A stretch of DNA of 23,025 bases from CAIKZJ01 sp041675325 (GTDB taxonomy: Bacteria; Bacteroidota; Ignavibacteria; Tepidaquicellales; Tepidaquicellaceae), in assembly GCA_041675325.1 (NCBI GenBank), contig JBAYUG010000053.1, positions 1-23,025 of the forward strand, given 5' to 3'. Under the pieces are notes generated by a model. It was not told where the DNA came from. It searched no databases and saw only the letters and a program-made list of their open reading frames with translations. This document shows positions 1 to 8,351 of the stretch, in pieces. The position numbers and the translations under genes are program-made. The stretch's first letter is position 1. Each line of letters starts with the position of its first letter.

Positions 1-2
1 CT

Positions 3-50
3 CTATGGAAAAATGGAACTGCTTATGATCCAAATTATAAAATGGCATAG
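3..50 (+). CDS. C-terminal tail of a protein truncated by the window edge
   Basis: Reading from base 3, sixteen codons are open and end with TAG at 48-50, giving the tail LWKNGTAYDPNYKMA. The other two forward frames are also short, so the assignment is weak. Several IS110-type transposases end with a similar small motif (…G.PYDP…), which makes a transposase tail a guess worth testing, but too little is visible to name it. A perfect dyad about 20 bp downstream could be its terminator. Confidence 0.3.
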   Translation, partial: LWKNGTAYDPNYKMA

Positions 51-68
51 AAGTAAAATAATATATTG

Positions 69-89
69 CAAAACATACGGTATGTTTTG
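69..89. repeat. perfect 10-bp dyad, possible terminator or operator
   Basis: CAAAACATAC at 69-78 and GTATGTTTTG at 80-89 are exact reverse complements around one central G. As RNA it can fold into a 9-bp stem with a CGG loop, followed by a T-containing stretch (gttgactttt). It lies 18 bp after the stop of the truncated left-hand ORF. A weak terminator, a protein-binding dyad or the end of a mobile element are all possible. Confidence 0.45.
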
Positions 90-104
90 AGTTGACTTTT
101 AACA

Positions 105-345
105 CAGTATCTTAGTGGTGAAATCTTTTCTATTGCTTGTAAATTTAACTACAACGGGTTTAAATATTTTCTATGTTCTCTCTGCGACCTCTGCTCTTCG
201 AGTCGAAGATCCGCCGTCTTGTTGGGCGGACGAACCCTGCGGTAAAATCTTTTATGCTTAATAAAAATTTATTTGTTATCTCTGTGTGCTCTGTGACCAT
301 CTCGGTGTGCGAGTCGTAGATTCGCCGCGGCGAATGGTAAAGTTT
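105..345. repeat. noncoding repeat family (ctctgYg … ggtRaaaTcttt) with palindromic inserts
   Basis: This stretch has no credible gene. It holds three degenerate copies of a repeat resembling CTCTGCG-CTCTGCGGTRAAATCTTTT, at 105-130, 175-254 and 277-345. The second copy is split by two palindromes: TCTTCGA/TCGAAGA at 195-209, and TCCGCC/GGCGGA at 210-230. The third is split by a related insert that ends in a perfect 16-bp palindrome, ATTCGCCGCGGCGAAT, at 320-335. Both inserts contain a version of CGAGTCGWAGATYCGCC. Similar text recurs at 4570-4613 and 12301-12405. Confidence 0.6.
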
Positions 346-380
346 TTCTTTGTTTGTAGTTATCGGCTATGCCGTGCTTC

Positions 381-1742
381 TTACTGCCTGTTTACCAGGA
401 ATTCAATTATCTTATCCCAGTCATTTTCTAAGTTATAATCGACCCTGTCCTCAGGTTTTATCGTAAATGCTTTCTCAATCGTTTCGACTGCCTTATCCAT
501 ATCTTCCAGAAGGAAGTACAGTTTTGCCTTTTCATAATATACTTCAGTCCAATCCGGTTTCAATTCTATTACTCTGTTGAAAGAACTAAGCGCTTCATCG
601 AATAAATATGTATCAAGCTGAAGGCATCCTCTGTCAAAGATTGCTTCAAAGTTATCGGGTTCAAGTTCAAGAACTTTTTCGTAACTTGCATTTGCTTCCT
701 CAAGTAAATTCATCGCATACTCTGTGTCAGCCCTTGAATACCAGAGCTGTGTGTGATGTGAATTTATTTCTAGTCCCTTCTTAAAAAAGTCAAGCGCGGT
801 CTCGTATTGGTTCATGTTGTAAAAGCATGACCCCAATCCAAAATATGAATCAAAGCTCTCAGAATTAAGCTTAAGTGCCTTTCTGAAATAGGGGATTGCC
901 TCGGAGAAATTATCAAGTTCAAAATATGAATTCGCAATATTATGATAAGAATATGAATCCTTCGGATTCAGCTCGCAGGAACGTAAGTAATATTCTATGC
1001 TCTTCTGGAACATTCCGAGCGATGCATATGAATTTCCGCAGTTGTAATATGCCGAAGCAAAATTGATTCTTATATTAAGAGCGTATTCGTAGCATTCTAT
1101 GGCTTTCATGAACTTGCCCTGCCTGCTTAGTACAATACCGAGGTTGTACCATGCATTTGAATTGAATGGATTCAGTTCAATGTGCTTCTCGTACGACTCT
1201 ACAGATGAGAAAAGGTCTTCGAGAAAATCATAACAGTAACCCAGTTCATAGTAAGCGTCGGCGTGCTCGGAGTTAATTTCAATACACTTCTTGAAACAGT
1301 CAATTGCCTTCTCAAAATCGTCGCATCTTTCGAAACTAATCCCTTTGTTGAAGTATGCCTCAGAATTCTTTGATTCAATGTTCAATGCAAGATTGTAGCA
1401 CATGATTGCCGCATCGTAATTTCCCTGTGAATCAAGCGAGATTCCTTTGTTAATATAAACTTCGTAATCGTTCGGATTCAAAGATATTGCTTTGTCATAA
1501 TATGTCAGGGACTGGTCGTATTTACCCAGCCCGTCGAGTATCAATGCTTTCTTATGGAATAAATCAGCCGAAAAAGGAGAATGGTTCAGGGCTACATCAA
1601 CGAGTGTTAATGCATCCTCGAAATTTCCTTCGTCGCAAAGCTGATTTATTTTCTCTTCGGTTGATTCAGAGTTATAACCCTGCATATCATCGTACTTGAA
1701 ATAATCATCAGAATTGTATTCTATGTCATCAAAAAAATTCAT
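381..1742 (-). CDS. cytoplasmic protein of about twelve tetratricopeptide repeats
   Basis: The 453-residue protein has an acidic, asparagine- and tyrosine-rich N terminus (about residues 1-30), then about twelve back-to-back 34-residue TPR units to about residue 434. Typical positions are visible: W/Y-x-x-x-G near helix A, A near position 20, and P at the end of units (for example NPNDYEVYINKGISL and EPDNFEAIFDRG). There is no signal peptide or membrane segment. TPR arrays form superhelices that bind protein partners; the partner cannot be read here. The ATG at 1742 is the first start and opens the acidic leader. The next minus-strand gene upstream, about 190 bp away, is also a TPR protein, but the gap suggests separate transcription. 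Family assignment is secure; function is unknown. Confidence 0.85.
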   Translation of the reverse strand: MNFFDDIEYNSDDYFKYDDMQGYNSESTEEKINQLCDEGNFEDALTLVDVALNHSPFSADLFHKKALILDGLGKYDQSLTYYDKAISLNPNDYEVYINKGISLDSQGNYDAAIMCYNLALNIESKNSEAYFNKGISFERCDDFEKAIDCFKKCIEINSEHADAYYELGYCYDFLEDLFSSVESYEKHIELNPFNSNAWYNLGIVLSRQGKFMKAIECYEYALNIRINFASAYYNCGNSYASLGMFQKSIEYYLRSCELNPKDSYSYHNIANSYFELDNFSEAIPYFRKALKLNSESFDSYFGLGSCFYNMNQYETALDFFKKGLEINSHHTQLWYSRADTEYAMNLLEEANASYEKVLELEPDNFEAIFDRGCLQLDTYLFDEALSSFNRVIELKPDWTEVYYEKAKLYFLLEDMDKAVETIEKAFTIKPEDRVDYNLENDWDKIIEFLVNRQ

Positions 1743-1928
1743 TCAGTATTTTATGTTTAAATCAAATTATTAAATCAAATGTGATAAGTCAATAGAAAAT
1801 ATTATAAGAGAAAAATTTTGGTATATATTAATTTATTGCCTTAAAAGATTTGTCAATGTATAAAGTAAATTAAATTGTCGTGCTGTTTGGTATAAAAACG
1901 TCCGGGTAACTCGAAGAATGCATATAAA

Positions 1929-4412
1929 TCAGGTACTCATACGATATAGTACCGTAGCAAGGTCTTTTTGTCTGTTAATATCAGAAGAAATTCCCCAAAT
2001 GCCGTCCTCTCTTTTCTTGTTCTCTCCATTTCCTTCTTCAGTTTTTTCCTCTTCCTTGATTTCCTTCTTGATTTGCTCCGGATTTTCTTCCTTCAGCTCT
2101 TCCTCCTGTTTCAAATTCGGATCTTCAGGTGTAACTTTAAGGGAATCCTCCGTTTTTGTTTCCGGATTCATCGTCAGTGAATCCTGTACTGCAAGCGAGT
2201 CTTTTTTGTCTTTTGTTTGAGTTATAGTCGTTGTATCTTTTGCGTCCAGCGATTTATAGTAATCATATCTTGGCTTTATATTAGAAGCAAAATCTGACGC
2301 TGGATAATTGGTCATTAAAAGTTCATAGTATTTCATCACGCTGTCCTTATTGGGGTACAAATTTTCATATACCCAGCCCAATGTGTAATATGCTTTTGGA
2401 ATCTCCGGATTGTTAGGGTTTTTCTCTATCGATGAGTAAAGAGTTTTTACCAGATTTTCCCTGTCTCCGTTCCCCGATACAATTTTATCCATTATCGAAG
2501 AAAGTGAATCATTAGAGCTTAAATCAATTTCAACATTCTTGAGTCCTAAATTATTTCTCGATTCATTCGCAAACACTGAGTTCGGATACTCTTTTATTAC
2601 ATATTCAAAATATTGTTTTGCCTGCTCATTATTTCCTTTTGACTTATATATAGTGCCTAAATAAAATGCAGCTTTGCTCTCAAGGTCAGAATTATCATAC
2701 TCATTTATAATCTTATCAAGATAATAAATGGATGAATCCGCAAGATTCAGGTCATAATAAAATATTTCAGCAAGCTCAAAGTATGCGTTTATTTTATTCA
2801 ATTCATACGATGCTTTAATCGAATCCTCATTAACAATTGGTACAAAGATCGAATCTTTTAACTGATTTTCTGTGACAACCGTATCAATAGGAGGAACCTT
2901 AGTATCCTGAATTGTATCGTTTCCTTCATTCTTGTTTTGTTCTTCAAGAATTTTCTGGAAAGATTTCAGGAGTGAATCCTCCTCGGGTATAGTATCCCTG
3001 CCCGATAAACCTCCGCCTTTTGGTTGTTCAAATCCGCTCTTTGGGTCAATCCCCGGTTTATTAAGCTCTTTGTTCTTTTCCTCTTCATACTTGTTCTTGA
3101 ACAGTTGAAATTCGGGTTCCTCAACTGGTATCTCTACCTTAGTCGTATCGTTTATGATTGCCTGTATCGTAAAATATCTGTCAAGAGTGAGAGCTTTCTT
3201 GCTGCTCATTTCTGCATAATCGTGATTCAGCGATGTTTCGTTCGATTTTTTATATGAGACAAGTGCTTTTAGATAATCCTTTATAATGTTTTCGTAAAAT
3301 ACTCCGAGCCTGTAGTATGATTCTGCGGCAGCTTTCGAAGAAGGATATTTAACAATGATATAAAAGTATTTTTCTTTGGCTTCCTTATATCTTTTCTGAT
3401 AAAAATCCGAGTTGGCAATTTCAAGTTCAACGAGCTGTTTAAAATCAGGATAATCTAGATATTTCTTGTCCATTTTATTCAGAATTTCAATGGATTCCCT
3501 GTATTTTGAAACTTCATTTAAAGCCTTTGCTTCGTTCAGTTTTGCATAAAACTCAAAATCAAAATCCGATGTATTCTTAAACGCAAGTGCATACATCTCA
3601 GGAGCGCTTTTCTTGTCGTATATGGAATATATTTTTCCCAGCAGAAGCATCCTTTCTGCTTTAGCTTCTTTATCCTTCGTTAATTCTATAGACTTCTTTA
3701 AATCTTCTATCGCAACAGAAACATTCTTAAGTCCTATATTATGAACTGCCAGCACCTGCAATACCTCAGCTTTGATTTCCTGGCTTTTTGAATTCTGAAG
3801 CAGCGACTTAAGTATGGTTTCTGCGTCAGCATTCTTCCTCAGCCTTAGTTTTGACATACCGAGATATAACAACGCCTCGTCGGAAATAGCACTCGTGGAA
3901 AGCTTCGAAAGAAATTCATTGAATTTCCGCTCAGCCTGCAGAAAGTCGTTGGAATAGAAATACGAAAGACCGATTAGCATAACTGCATCATCAAGATACT
4001 TTGTGTTCTTGTTATATTGTATTATCTTCGAACATCTTTCAATTACTTTTGTGAACTTATCTTTTGTTGATTGAAGTACGGGAGTAAGTATGTTAACAGA
4101 ATCCAGTTTTTGATTGTAAGTTGCTAATCTTGATGCCTTAAATTCTTTTAAAGCTTCTTCATAATCTTCATTTGCAGTATAGAACTTGTTAAAGTACGTA
4201 CTGAACGATTCAGACCTGTTCCCTAAAAACATGAATGAAATAAAATCCTGATAATTATAATCCAGAGATACTTTATAATCCGGGTCCGGTTCTTCGTCTG
4301 TAGTTACAGTTTCCTTAGAAAGTGTTCTGTGCGTAGTATAATCACAGCCGTTTACGAAAACAGCCGTAATAAACAAAGATATAAGGAAAATACTATTAAA
4401 AACTCTTGACAT
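1929..4412 (-). CDS. large TPR lipoprotein, possibly T9SS-associated (SprE/PorW-like)
   Basis: The 827-residue protein starts with a lipoprotein signal peptide: Arg3, a hydrophobic stretch, and a lipobox ending VNGC with Cys23. TPR-like helical pairs follow in two blocks, about residues 120-410 and 560-740. A low-complexity, proline- and acid-rich linker lies between them (about 440-550). The C terminus is highly charged (Glu/Lys-rich, about 760-805). The layout, an outer-envelope lipoprotein with dispersed TPRs and an early FSTYFNKFYTANEDYEEAL segment, resembles SprE/PorW, lipoproteins needed for type IX secretion. The T9SS cargo genes in the same window make that attractive, but it is inference. 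A generic TPR lipoprotein, such as a YbgF- or BamD-like assembly factor, remains possible. It is transcribed divergently from lon. Confidence 0.8.
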   Translation of the reverse strand: MSRVFNSIFLISLFITAVFVNGCDYTTHRTLSKETVTTDEEPDPDYKVSLDYNYQDFISFMFLGNRSESFSTYFNKFYTANEDYEEALKEFKASRLATYNQKLDSVNILTPVLQSTKDKFTKVIERCSKIIQYNKNTKYLDDAVMLIGLSYFYSNDFLQAERKFNEFLSKLSTSAISDEALLYLGMSKLRLRKNADAETILKSLLQNSKSQEIKAEVLQVLAVHNIGLKNVSVAIEDLKKSIELTKDKEAKAERMLLLGKIYSIYDKKSAPEMYALAFKNTSDFDFEFYAKLNEAKALNEVSKYRESIEILNKMDKKYLDYPDFKQLVELEIANSDFYQKRYKEAKEKYFYIIVKYPSSKAAAESYYRLGVFYENIIKDYLKALVSYKKSNETSLNHDYAEMSSKKALTLDRYFTIQAIINDTTKVEIPVEEPEFQLFKNKYEEEKNKELNKPGIDPKSGFEQPKGGGLSGRDTIPEEDSLLKSFQKILEEQNKNEGNDTIQDTKVPPIDTVVTENQLKDSIFVPIVNEDSIKASYELNKINAYFELAEIFYYDLNLADSSIYYLDKIINEYDNSDLESKAAFYLGTIYKSKGNNEQAKQYFEYVIKEYPNSVFANESRNNLGLKNVEIDLSSNDSLSSIMDKIVSGNGDRENLVKTLYSSIEKNPNNPEIPKAYYTLGWVYENLYPNKDSVMKYYELLMTNYPASDFASNIKPRYDYYKSLDAKDTTTITQTKDKKDSLAVQDSLTMNPETKTEDSLKVTPEDPNLKQEEELKEENPEQIKKEIKEEEKTEEGNGENKKREDGIWGISSDINRQKDLATVLYRMST

Positions 4413-4714
4413 ATTCCTAAAATTATCCCGTTTTTACCCCTTAATCAAGCCAAATTTTACATAAAATGCTATGAAAGCATAATTCCAATAAGTTCCAAAG
4501 TCTGCCTTTGGAGTGCATTAACAAAATCATACAACAAATTTATTAAATAATTATTAAATACTCTTCATAAAATCAGCGATAATCCGCTCTCTTCTGTGAA
4601 ATCCGCGTTCAATTATCTTTTTTTAACATTACTATATTGAACGGATATGATATTGATTTATAATCCTCTTCCCATTTGAATTGAAACTCAAAACATATAG
4701 GTTTATATTTACAA
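4413..4714. other. divergent intergenic region between TPR lipoprotein and lon
   Basis: No gene is apparent in these 302 bp. The stretch holds two short hairpins: ATGCT/AGCAT at 4466-4480, and TCCAAAG/CTTTGGA at 4494-4512 with loop TCTGC. It also has a degenerate noncoding repeat at 4570-4613 (text of the form aatccgc…ctgtgaaatccgcgttc), like that at 12353-12405. Promoters for both divergent genes should lie here. Confidence 0.6.
4675..4705 (+). promoter_or_regulatory. candidate Bacteroidota-type promoter for lon
   Basis: TTTG at 4675-4678, a 19-bp spacer and TAGGTTTA at 4698-4705 match the Bacteroidota housekeeping consensus (TTTG at about -33, TAnnTTTG at about -7) except for the last base. 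Transcription would start around 4710, leaving only a few bases before the ATG at 4715, so the message would be nearly leaderless or the true start would be further in (ATG at 4760). The match is by eye. Confidence 0.35.
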
Positions 4715-7210
4715 ATGAAAATAAAAAAGATAACCGAAGAGAAAGCCATTCTTGATATGAAAGACGATAATGAACTAAACGATAATTCACTCAACGTACC
4801 CCGCAATATAAAAGATAATTTCACGCAGGATACTTTACCCGTTCTGCCGTTAAAGGATATCGTTATTTACCCGTACATGGTCTATCCAATCCTTGCAGGC
4901 AGGGATTCCTCAATCCGCGCAATAAATAAAGCATCCGAGAAGGATAATAATTTTATATTCCTCGTTACTCAAAAAGATGGCACTATTGAAGAACCAACAA
5001 CCGATAACCTCCATAAAACCGGCGTCATCGCAAAGATACTTCAGGTCGTTCGTATGCCTAATGGTCTCATGAAAATACTCATCGACGCTGTCATTGCTGC
5101 AAAAGTTGTAAACTTTTACAAAGATGATTTTATCTTTGCTGACCTTCAGATTAGAACCGATAACAACGAGTACGAATCTCAAATAGATATGCTCGCAAAA
5201 AGAGCCTCAAGGCTCTTTGAAGAGTACGTTACCCTGAACCCGACTCTTACAAAAGATTCTTACACCAGCTACGAGGTTCTTAAAGAGTACGATAAAAAGC
5301 TGTACTTCATCGCATCAACTCTTGCCGTGAACTTTACCGATAAGCAGAAAATTCTTGATACTGAAAATCTTTACGACAGGTACTTCAATCTTATTACGCT
5401 TCTCGTTTCTGAAGTGCAGGCATTGAAGATTGAAAAGGAAATCGAAGCGAAGGTAACATCATCTATGCAGAAGAATCAGCGCAAGTTTATCGTTCAGGAA
5501 CAAATAAGAATTCTTCAGGATGAACTCGGCGAGAATGTTGAACTCGACCCTGACCTGCAAAAACTGAAGACAGCAATCGATAATGCAGATATGCCCGAAC
5601 ATGTTAAAAAGAAAGCATATGAGGAATTCGATAAGCTAAAAAAGACTCCCTCTATGTCGCCTGATTTCAGCGTTTCACGGAATTATCTTGAGTGGATGAC
5701 CTCAGTTCCGTGGAATATATTCACTGAAGATAATTTCGACCTCGATAATGCAAAGAAGATTCTGGACAAAGATCACTTCGGACTCGAAAAACCTAAAGAA
5801 AGAATTCTCGAGCTTCTTGCTGTTCTGAAACTTCTAAAAGATAAAAATATAAAGAAACCGCCTAAAGGTCAAATACTCTGTTTCGTAGGTCCTCCGGGTG
5901 TTGGCAAGACATCTCTCGGTAAATCAATAGCACGTGCACTTAACAGAAAGTATGCACGCCTCTCTATCGGCGGAGTCAAAGACGAAGCTGAAATACGCGG
6001 GCACAGAAGAACTTATATAGGCTCTATGCCCGGCAGAATTATTCAGGCGATGAAAAAAGCAGGAACGTCAAATCCCGTTATTCTCATCGATGAAATAGAC
6101 AAGATGGGTAATGACTTTCGCGGCGACCCTGCATCTGCAATGCTCGAAGTTCTCGACCCCGAGCAGAACAACACTTTCAACGATCATTATCTCGATATAG
6201 ATTACGATTTATCAAACGTCCTGTTCATAACCACTGCAAACGTTCAGTATAATATTCCTCTGGCTCTTCAGGACAGGATGGAAATAATCGAGATGAGGTC
6301 TTATCTCGATTTTGAAAAAATTGCGATTGCACAGAATCATATTCTCCCGAAAGAGTTGATTGAACACGGAATGGATAAGGGTGAGATTAAATTTCCCGAC
6401 AATGTCATTCTTAAAGTAATTCGCGAATACACTCGCGAAGCAGGTGTTCGTAATCTCGAAAGGGAGCTCAGCTCAATAATCAGGAAGTCTGCCAAAGATA
6501 AACTCCTTAGCGGAAACGGTAAAATAAAGAAGAACGTTAAAGTTACTCCTCAGCTTGTCGAAAAATATCTCGGCGTGCCTAAGTATGAAGATATTGACGC
6601 TAAGAAGGATGAGAAAACTAAAGTAGGCTCTGTTTATGGTCTTGCCTGGACTTCAATGGGAGGGGAGATTCTTACAGTTGATGTAACCGTTATGAAAGGC
6701 AAAGAAAAGATTACTCTTACCGGCAAGCTCGGCGATGTAATGAAAGAATCTGCTATCGCAGGATTGTCTTACATTAAGTCAAATGCAGATAAATTTAAAA
6801 TTCCTGCGGACTTCTTCACAGAAAAGGAAATTCATATACACGTTCCTGAAGGCGCAATTCCAAAGGACGGACCTTCTGCTGGTATTACAATGATTATGGG
6901 CATGCTCTCAGCTATCACGGGCAGTCCCGCAAGAACCGATACAGCAATGACGGGCGAAATAACTCTTCGGGGTAATGTACTTCCTATAGGCGGTCTCAAC
7001 GAAAAACTTCTTGCCGCTGTTAGAAGCGGAATTAAAAGGGTATTGATTCCTAAAGATAATGTTAAGAACTTAATAGAAATTCCTAAAGATATAACGTCCA
7101 AACTTGAGATTATAGCTGTCTCAAAAGTAGAAGAAGCAATTGAGCATTTATTTAATAAAAAGAACCTTACTATTACGAAAAAGTCAAAAAATGTCAGAAC
7201 CAAAGTTTAA
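4715..7210 (+). CDS. lon: ATP-dependent Lon protease
   Basis: Lon is a cytoplasmic AAA+ serine protease that degrades misfolded and regulatory proteins. The 831 residues carry the whole bacterial LonA layout: substrate-binding LON domain (about 40-235), coiled-coil (about 235-330), AAA+ module with Walker A GPPGVGKTS at 392-400 and Walker B VILIDEID at 455-462, and protease domain with the Ser-Lys dyad Ser721 (PKDGPSAG) and Lys764 (GLNEKLLAA). Length is normal for the family. The ATG at 4715 is the first start; a second at 4760 would also leave the LON domain intact. The 3' end overlaps the dnaX start by 20 bp, which suggests co-transcription. A heat-shock element such as CIRCE was not seen upstream. 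Confidence 0.97.
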   Translation: MKIKKITEEKAILDMKDDNELNDNSLNVPRNIKDNFTQDTLPVLPLKDIVIYPYMVYPILAGRDSSIRAINKASEKDNNFIFLVTQKDGTIEEPTTDNLHKTGVIAKILQVVRMPNGLMKILIDAVIAAKVVNFYKDDFIFADLQIRTDNNEYESQIDMLAKRASRLFEEYVTLNPTLTKDSYTSYEVLKEYDKKLYFIASTLAVNFTDKQKILDTENLYDRYFNLITLLVSEVQALKIEKEIEAKVTSSMQKNQRKFIVQEQIRILQDELGENVELDPDLQKLKTAIDNADMPEHVKKKAYEEFDKLKKTPSMSPDFSVSRNYLEWMTSVPWNIFTEDNFDLDNAKKILDKDHFGLEKPKERILELLAVLKLLKDKNIKKPPKGQILCFVGPPGVGKTSLGKSIARALNRKYARLSIGGVKDEAEIRGHRRTYIGSMPGRIIQAMKKAGTSNPVILIDEIDKMGNDFRGDPASAMLEVLDPEQNNTFNDHYLDIDYDLSNVLFITTANVQYNIPLALQDRMEIIEMRSYLDFEKIAIAQNHILPKELIEHGMDKGEIKFPDNVILKVIREYTREAGVRNLERELSSIIRKSAKDKLLSGNGKIKKNVKVTPQLVEKYLGVPKYEDIDAKKDEKTKVGSVYGLAWTSMGGEILTVDVTVMKGKEKITLTGKLGDVMKESAIAGLSYIKSNADKFKIPADFFTEKEIHIHVPEGAIPKDGPSAGITMIMGMLSAITGSPARTDTAMTGEITLRGNVLPIGGLNEKLLAAVRSGIKRVLIPKDNVKNLIEIPKDITSKLEIIAVSKVEEAIEHLFNKKNLTITKKSKNVRTKV

Positions 7211-8351
7211 AGTATCAGCGTTAACGTTCAGGCCTCAGAAGTTTTCTGACGTGGTCTCGCAGGAGTTTGTTACTAAAACGCTCATCAATGCTATCAGGTC
7301 AAAGAAGATTGCACATTCTTATCTCTTCAGTGGTCCAAGAGGCGTCGGCAAAACTACTATCGCAAGAATTTTTGCTAAAGCTATAAACTGCAAGAATGCC
7401 AAAGACGGCGAGCCATGCAATGAATGCGAAAACTGCAAAGAAATTACAAGAGGCGTGCATCCCGATGTATTCGAACTTGACGCTGCTTCTAACCGCGGTA
7501 TTGACGACGTACGCTCTATTCAGGATGCCGCAAAGTATTTTCCGATTAAAGCCGATTATAAGTTTTATATTGTCGATGAAGTTCACATGTTAACCATTCA
7601 GGCGTTCAATGCATTGTTAAAGATTCTTGAAGAACCGCCCGAATACCTTATTTTCATTCTCGCTACAACCAATCCTGAAAGAATTCCGCCGACAATTGTC
7701 AGCCGTTGCCAGAGGTTCGGTTTGCACAGACTTAAGATTACAGAGATTATGGAACAGCTTGAGTTTGTCGCTAAAGAGCAGAATGTAAAGATTGACAGGG
7801 AATCGTTATTCCTCGTCGCAAAGCTCGGCGACGGCGCTCTAAGGGATGCACTCGGTATTTTCGATATGGCAGTCTCTTTCTGCGGCGATAAGATTATGTT
7901 CAATGAGCTGAAAGAATTCCTCAACCTTCCCGATAATACTATTTACTTCAATACTTCAAAGTTTATTATTACATCCGATATAAAAAACATTATCTCTTAT
8001 TTCAGCGAGCTCGAAGAAAACGGTCTTGATATTATAACATACCTGAACGGCATTACCGACCATTACAGAAACCTGCTTATCGTTAAAACAACGGAGAAAG
8101 CCGACCTTCTCGATGAATCGGATGATACCAAGAAGAAGTTTCTCGAAGAAGCTAAGAGCTATTCCATCGACCAGATTCAGAGGATTCTTAAACTTCTTTT
8201 TGAATCCGAGCAAAGATTTAAGTATTCGGGAAATCAGAAAGTCCTTATGGAATCGCTCCTCGTGGAACTATGCAGGATTAATAGGGAAGTCGTCGATATA
8301 TCGGAACTCATTTCAGGGCTTGAGACCCTGAAAAAAAAAAGTTTGAAGTAA
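7191..8351 (+). CDS. dnaX: DNA polymerase III clamp loader subunit gamma/tau (zero-frame product)
   Basis: DnaX is the ATPase of the clamp loader that places the sliding clamp on DNA. From the ATG at 7191 the zero-frame product is 386 residues; an upstream TTG at 7140 would start inside lon and adds nothing DnaX-like. Visible are Walker A GPRGVGKT (48-55), the zinc-binding cysteines 67, 76, 79 and 82 with the same 9-3-3 spacing as E. coli, Walker B VDE (128-130) and the SRC sensor/arginine-finger motif (171-173). Domains I-III are therefore complete, but any tau-type C-terminal extension is missing in this frame. The frame ends four codons after three AAA codons in an A10 run, while the -1 frame continues to 8494. 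It overlaps the end of lon by 20 bp. Confidence 0.95.
   Translation: MSEPKFKVSALTFRPQKFSDVVSQEFVTKTLINAIRSKKIAHSYLFSGPRGVGKTTIARIFAKAINCKNAKDGEPCNECENCKEITRGVHPDVFELDAASNRGIDDVRSIQDAAKYFPIKADYKFYIVDEVHMLTIQAFNALLKILEEPPEYLIFILATTNPERIPPTIVSRCQRFGLHRLKITEIMEQLEFVAKEQNVKIDRESLFLVAKLGDGALRDALGIFDMAVSFCGDKIMFNELKEFLNLPDNTIYFNTSKFIITSDIKNIISYFSELEENGLDIITYLNGITDHYRNLLIVKTTEKADLLDESDDTKKKFLEEAKSYSIDQIQRILKLLFESEQRFKYSGNQKVLMESLLVELCRINREVVDISELISGLETLKKKSLK
8311..8341 (+). promoter_or_regulatory. dnaX: hairpin plus A10 slippage site in dnaX
   Basis: TTTCAGGG at 8311-8318 pairs perfectly with CCCTGAAA at 8326-8333 around the 7-nt loop CTTGAGA. The run A10 occupies 8331-8340, so the stem's 3' arm uses the first three A's. 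The zero-frame codons are CTG AAA AAA AAA AGT, which contains the slippery heptamer A_AAA_AAA. Adding one A during transcription, or a -1 ribosomal slip, opens the extended frame. dnaX frameshifting at A-runs is established in E. coli (ribosomal) and Thermus (transcriptional). Confidence 0.6.

Noticed and set aside
1918..2220. Plus-strand reading frames rich in Ser, Phe and Leu over the TPR lipoprotein gene
   Set aside because: They are the antisense of the Glu/Lys-rich C-terminal tail and show no family features.
7140..7190. TTG start giving dnaX 17 extra residues
   Set aside because: The extra residues are out-of-frame lon sequence without DnaX similarity; ATG 7191 begins at a normal DnaX N terminus.
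8311..8340. Intrinsic terminator inside dnaX
   Set aside because: The stem is followed by A's on the plus strand, and on the minus strand the T-run comes before the stem, so neither strand has the stem-then-U-run order.
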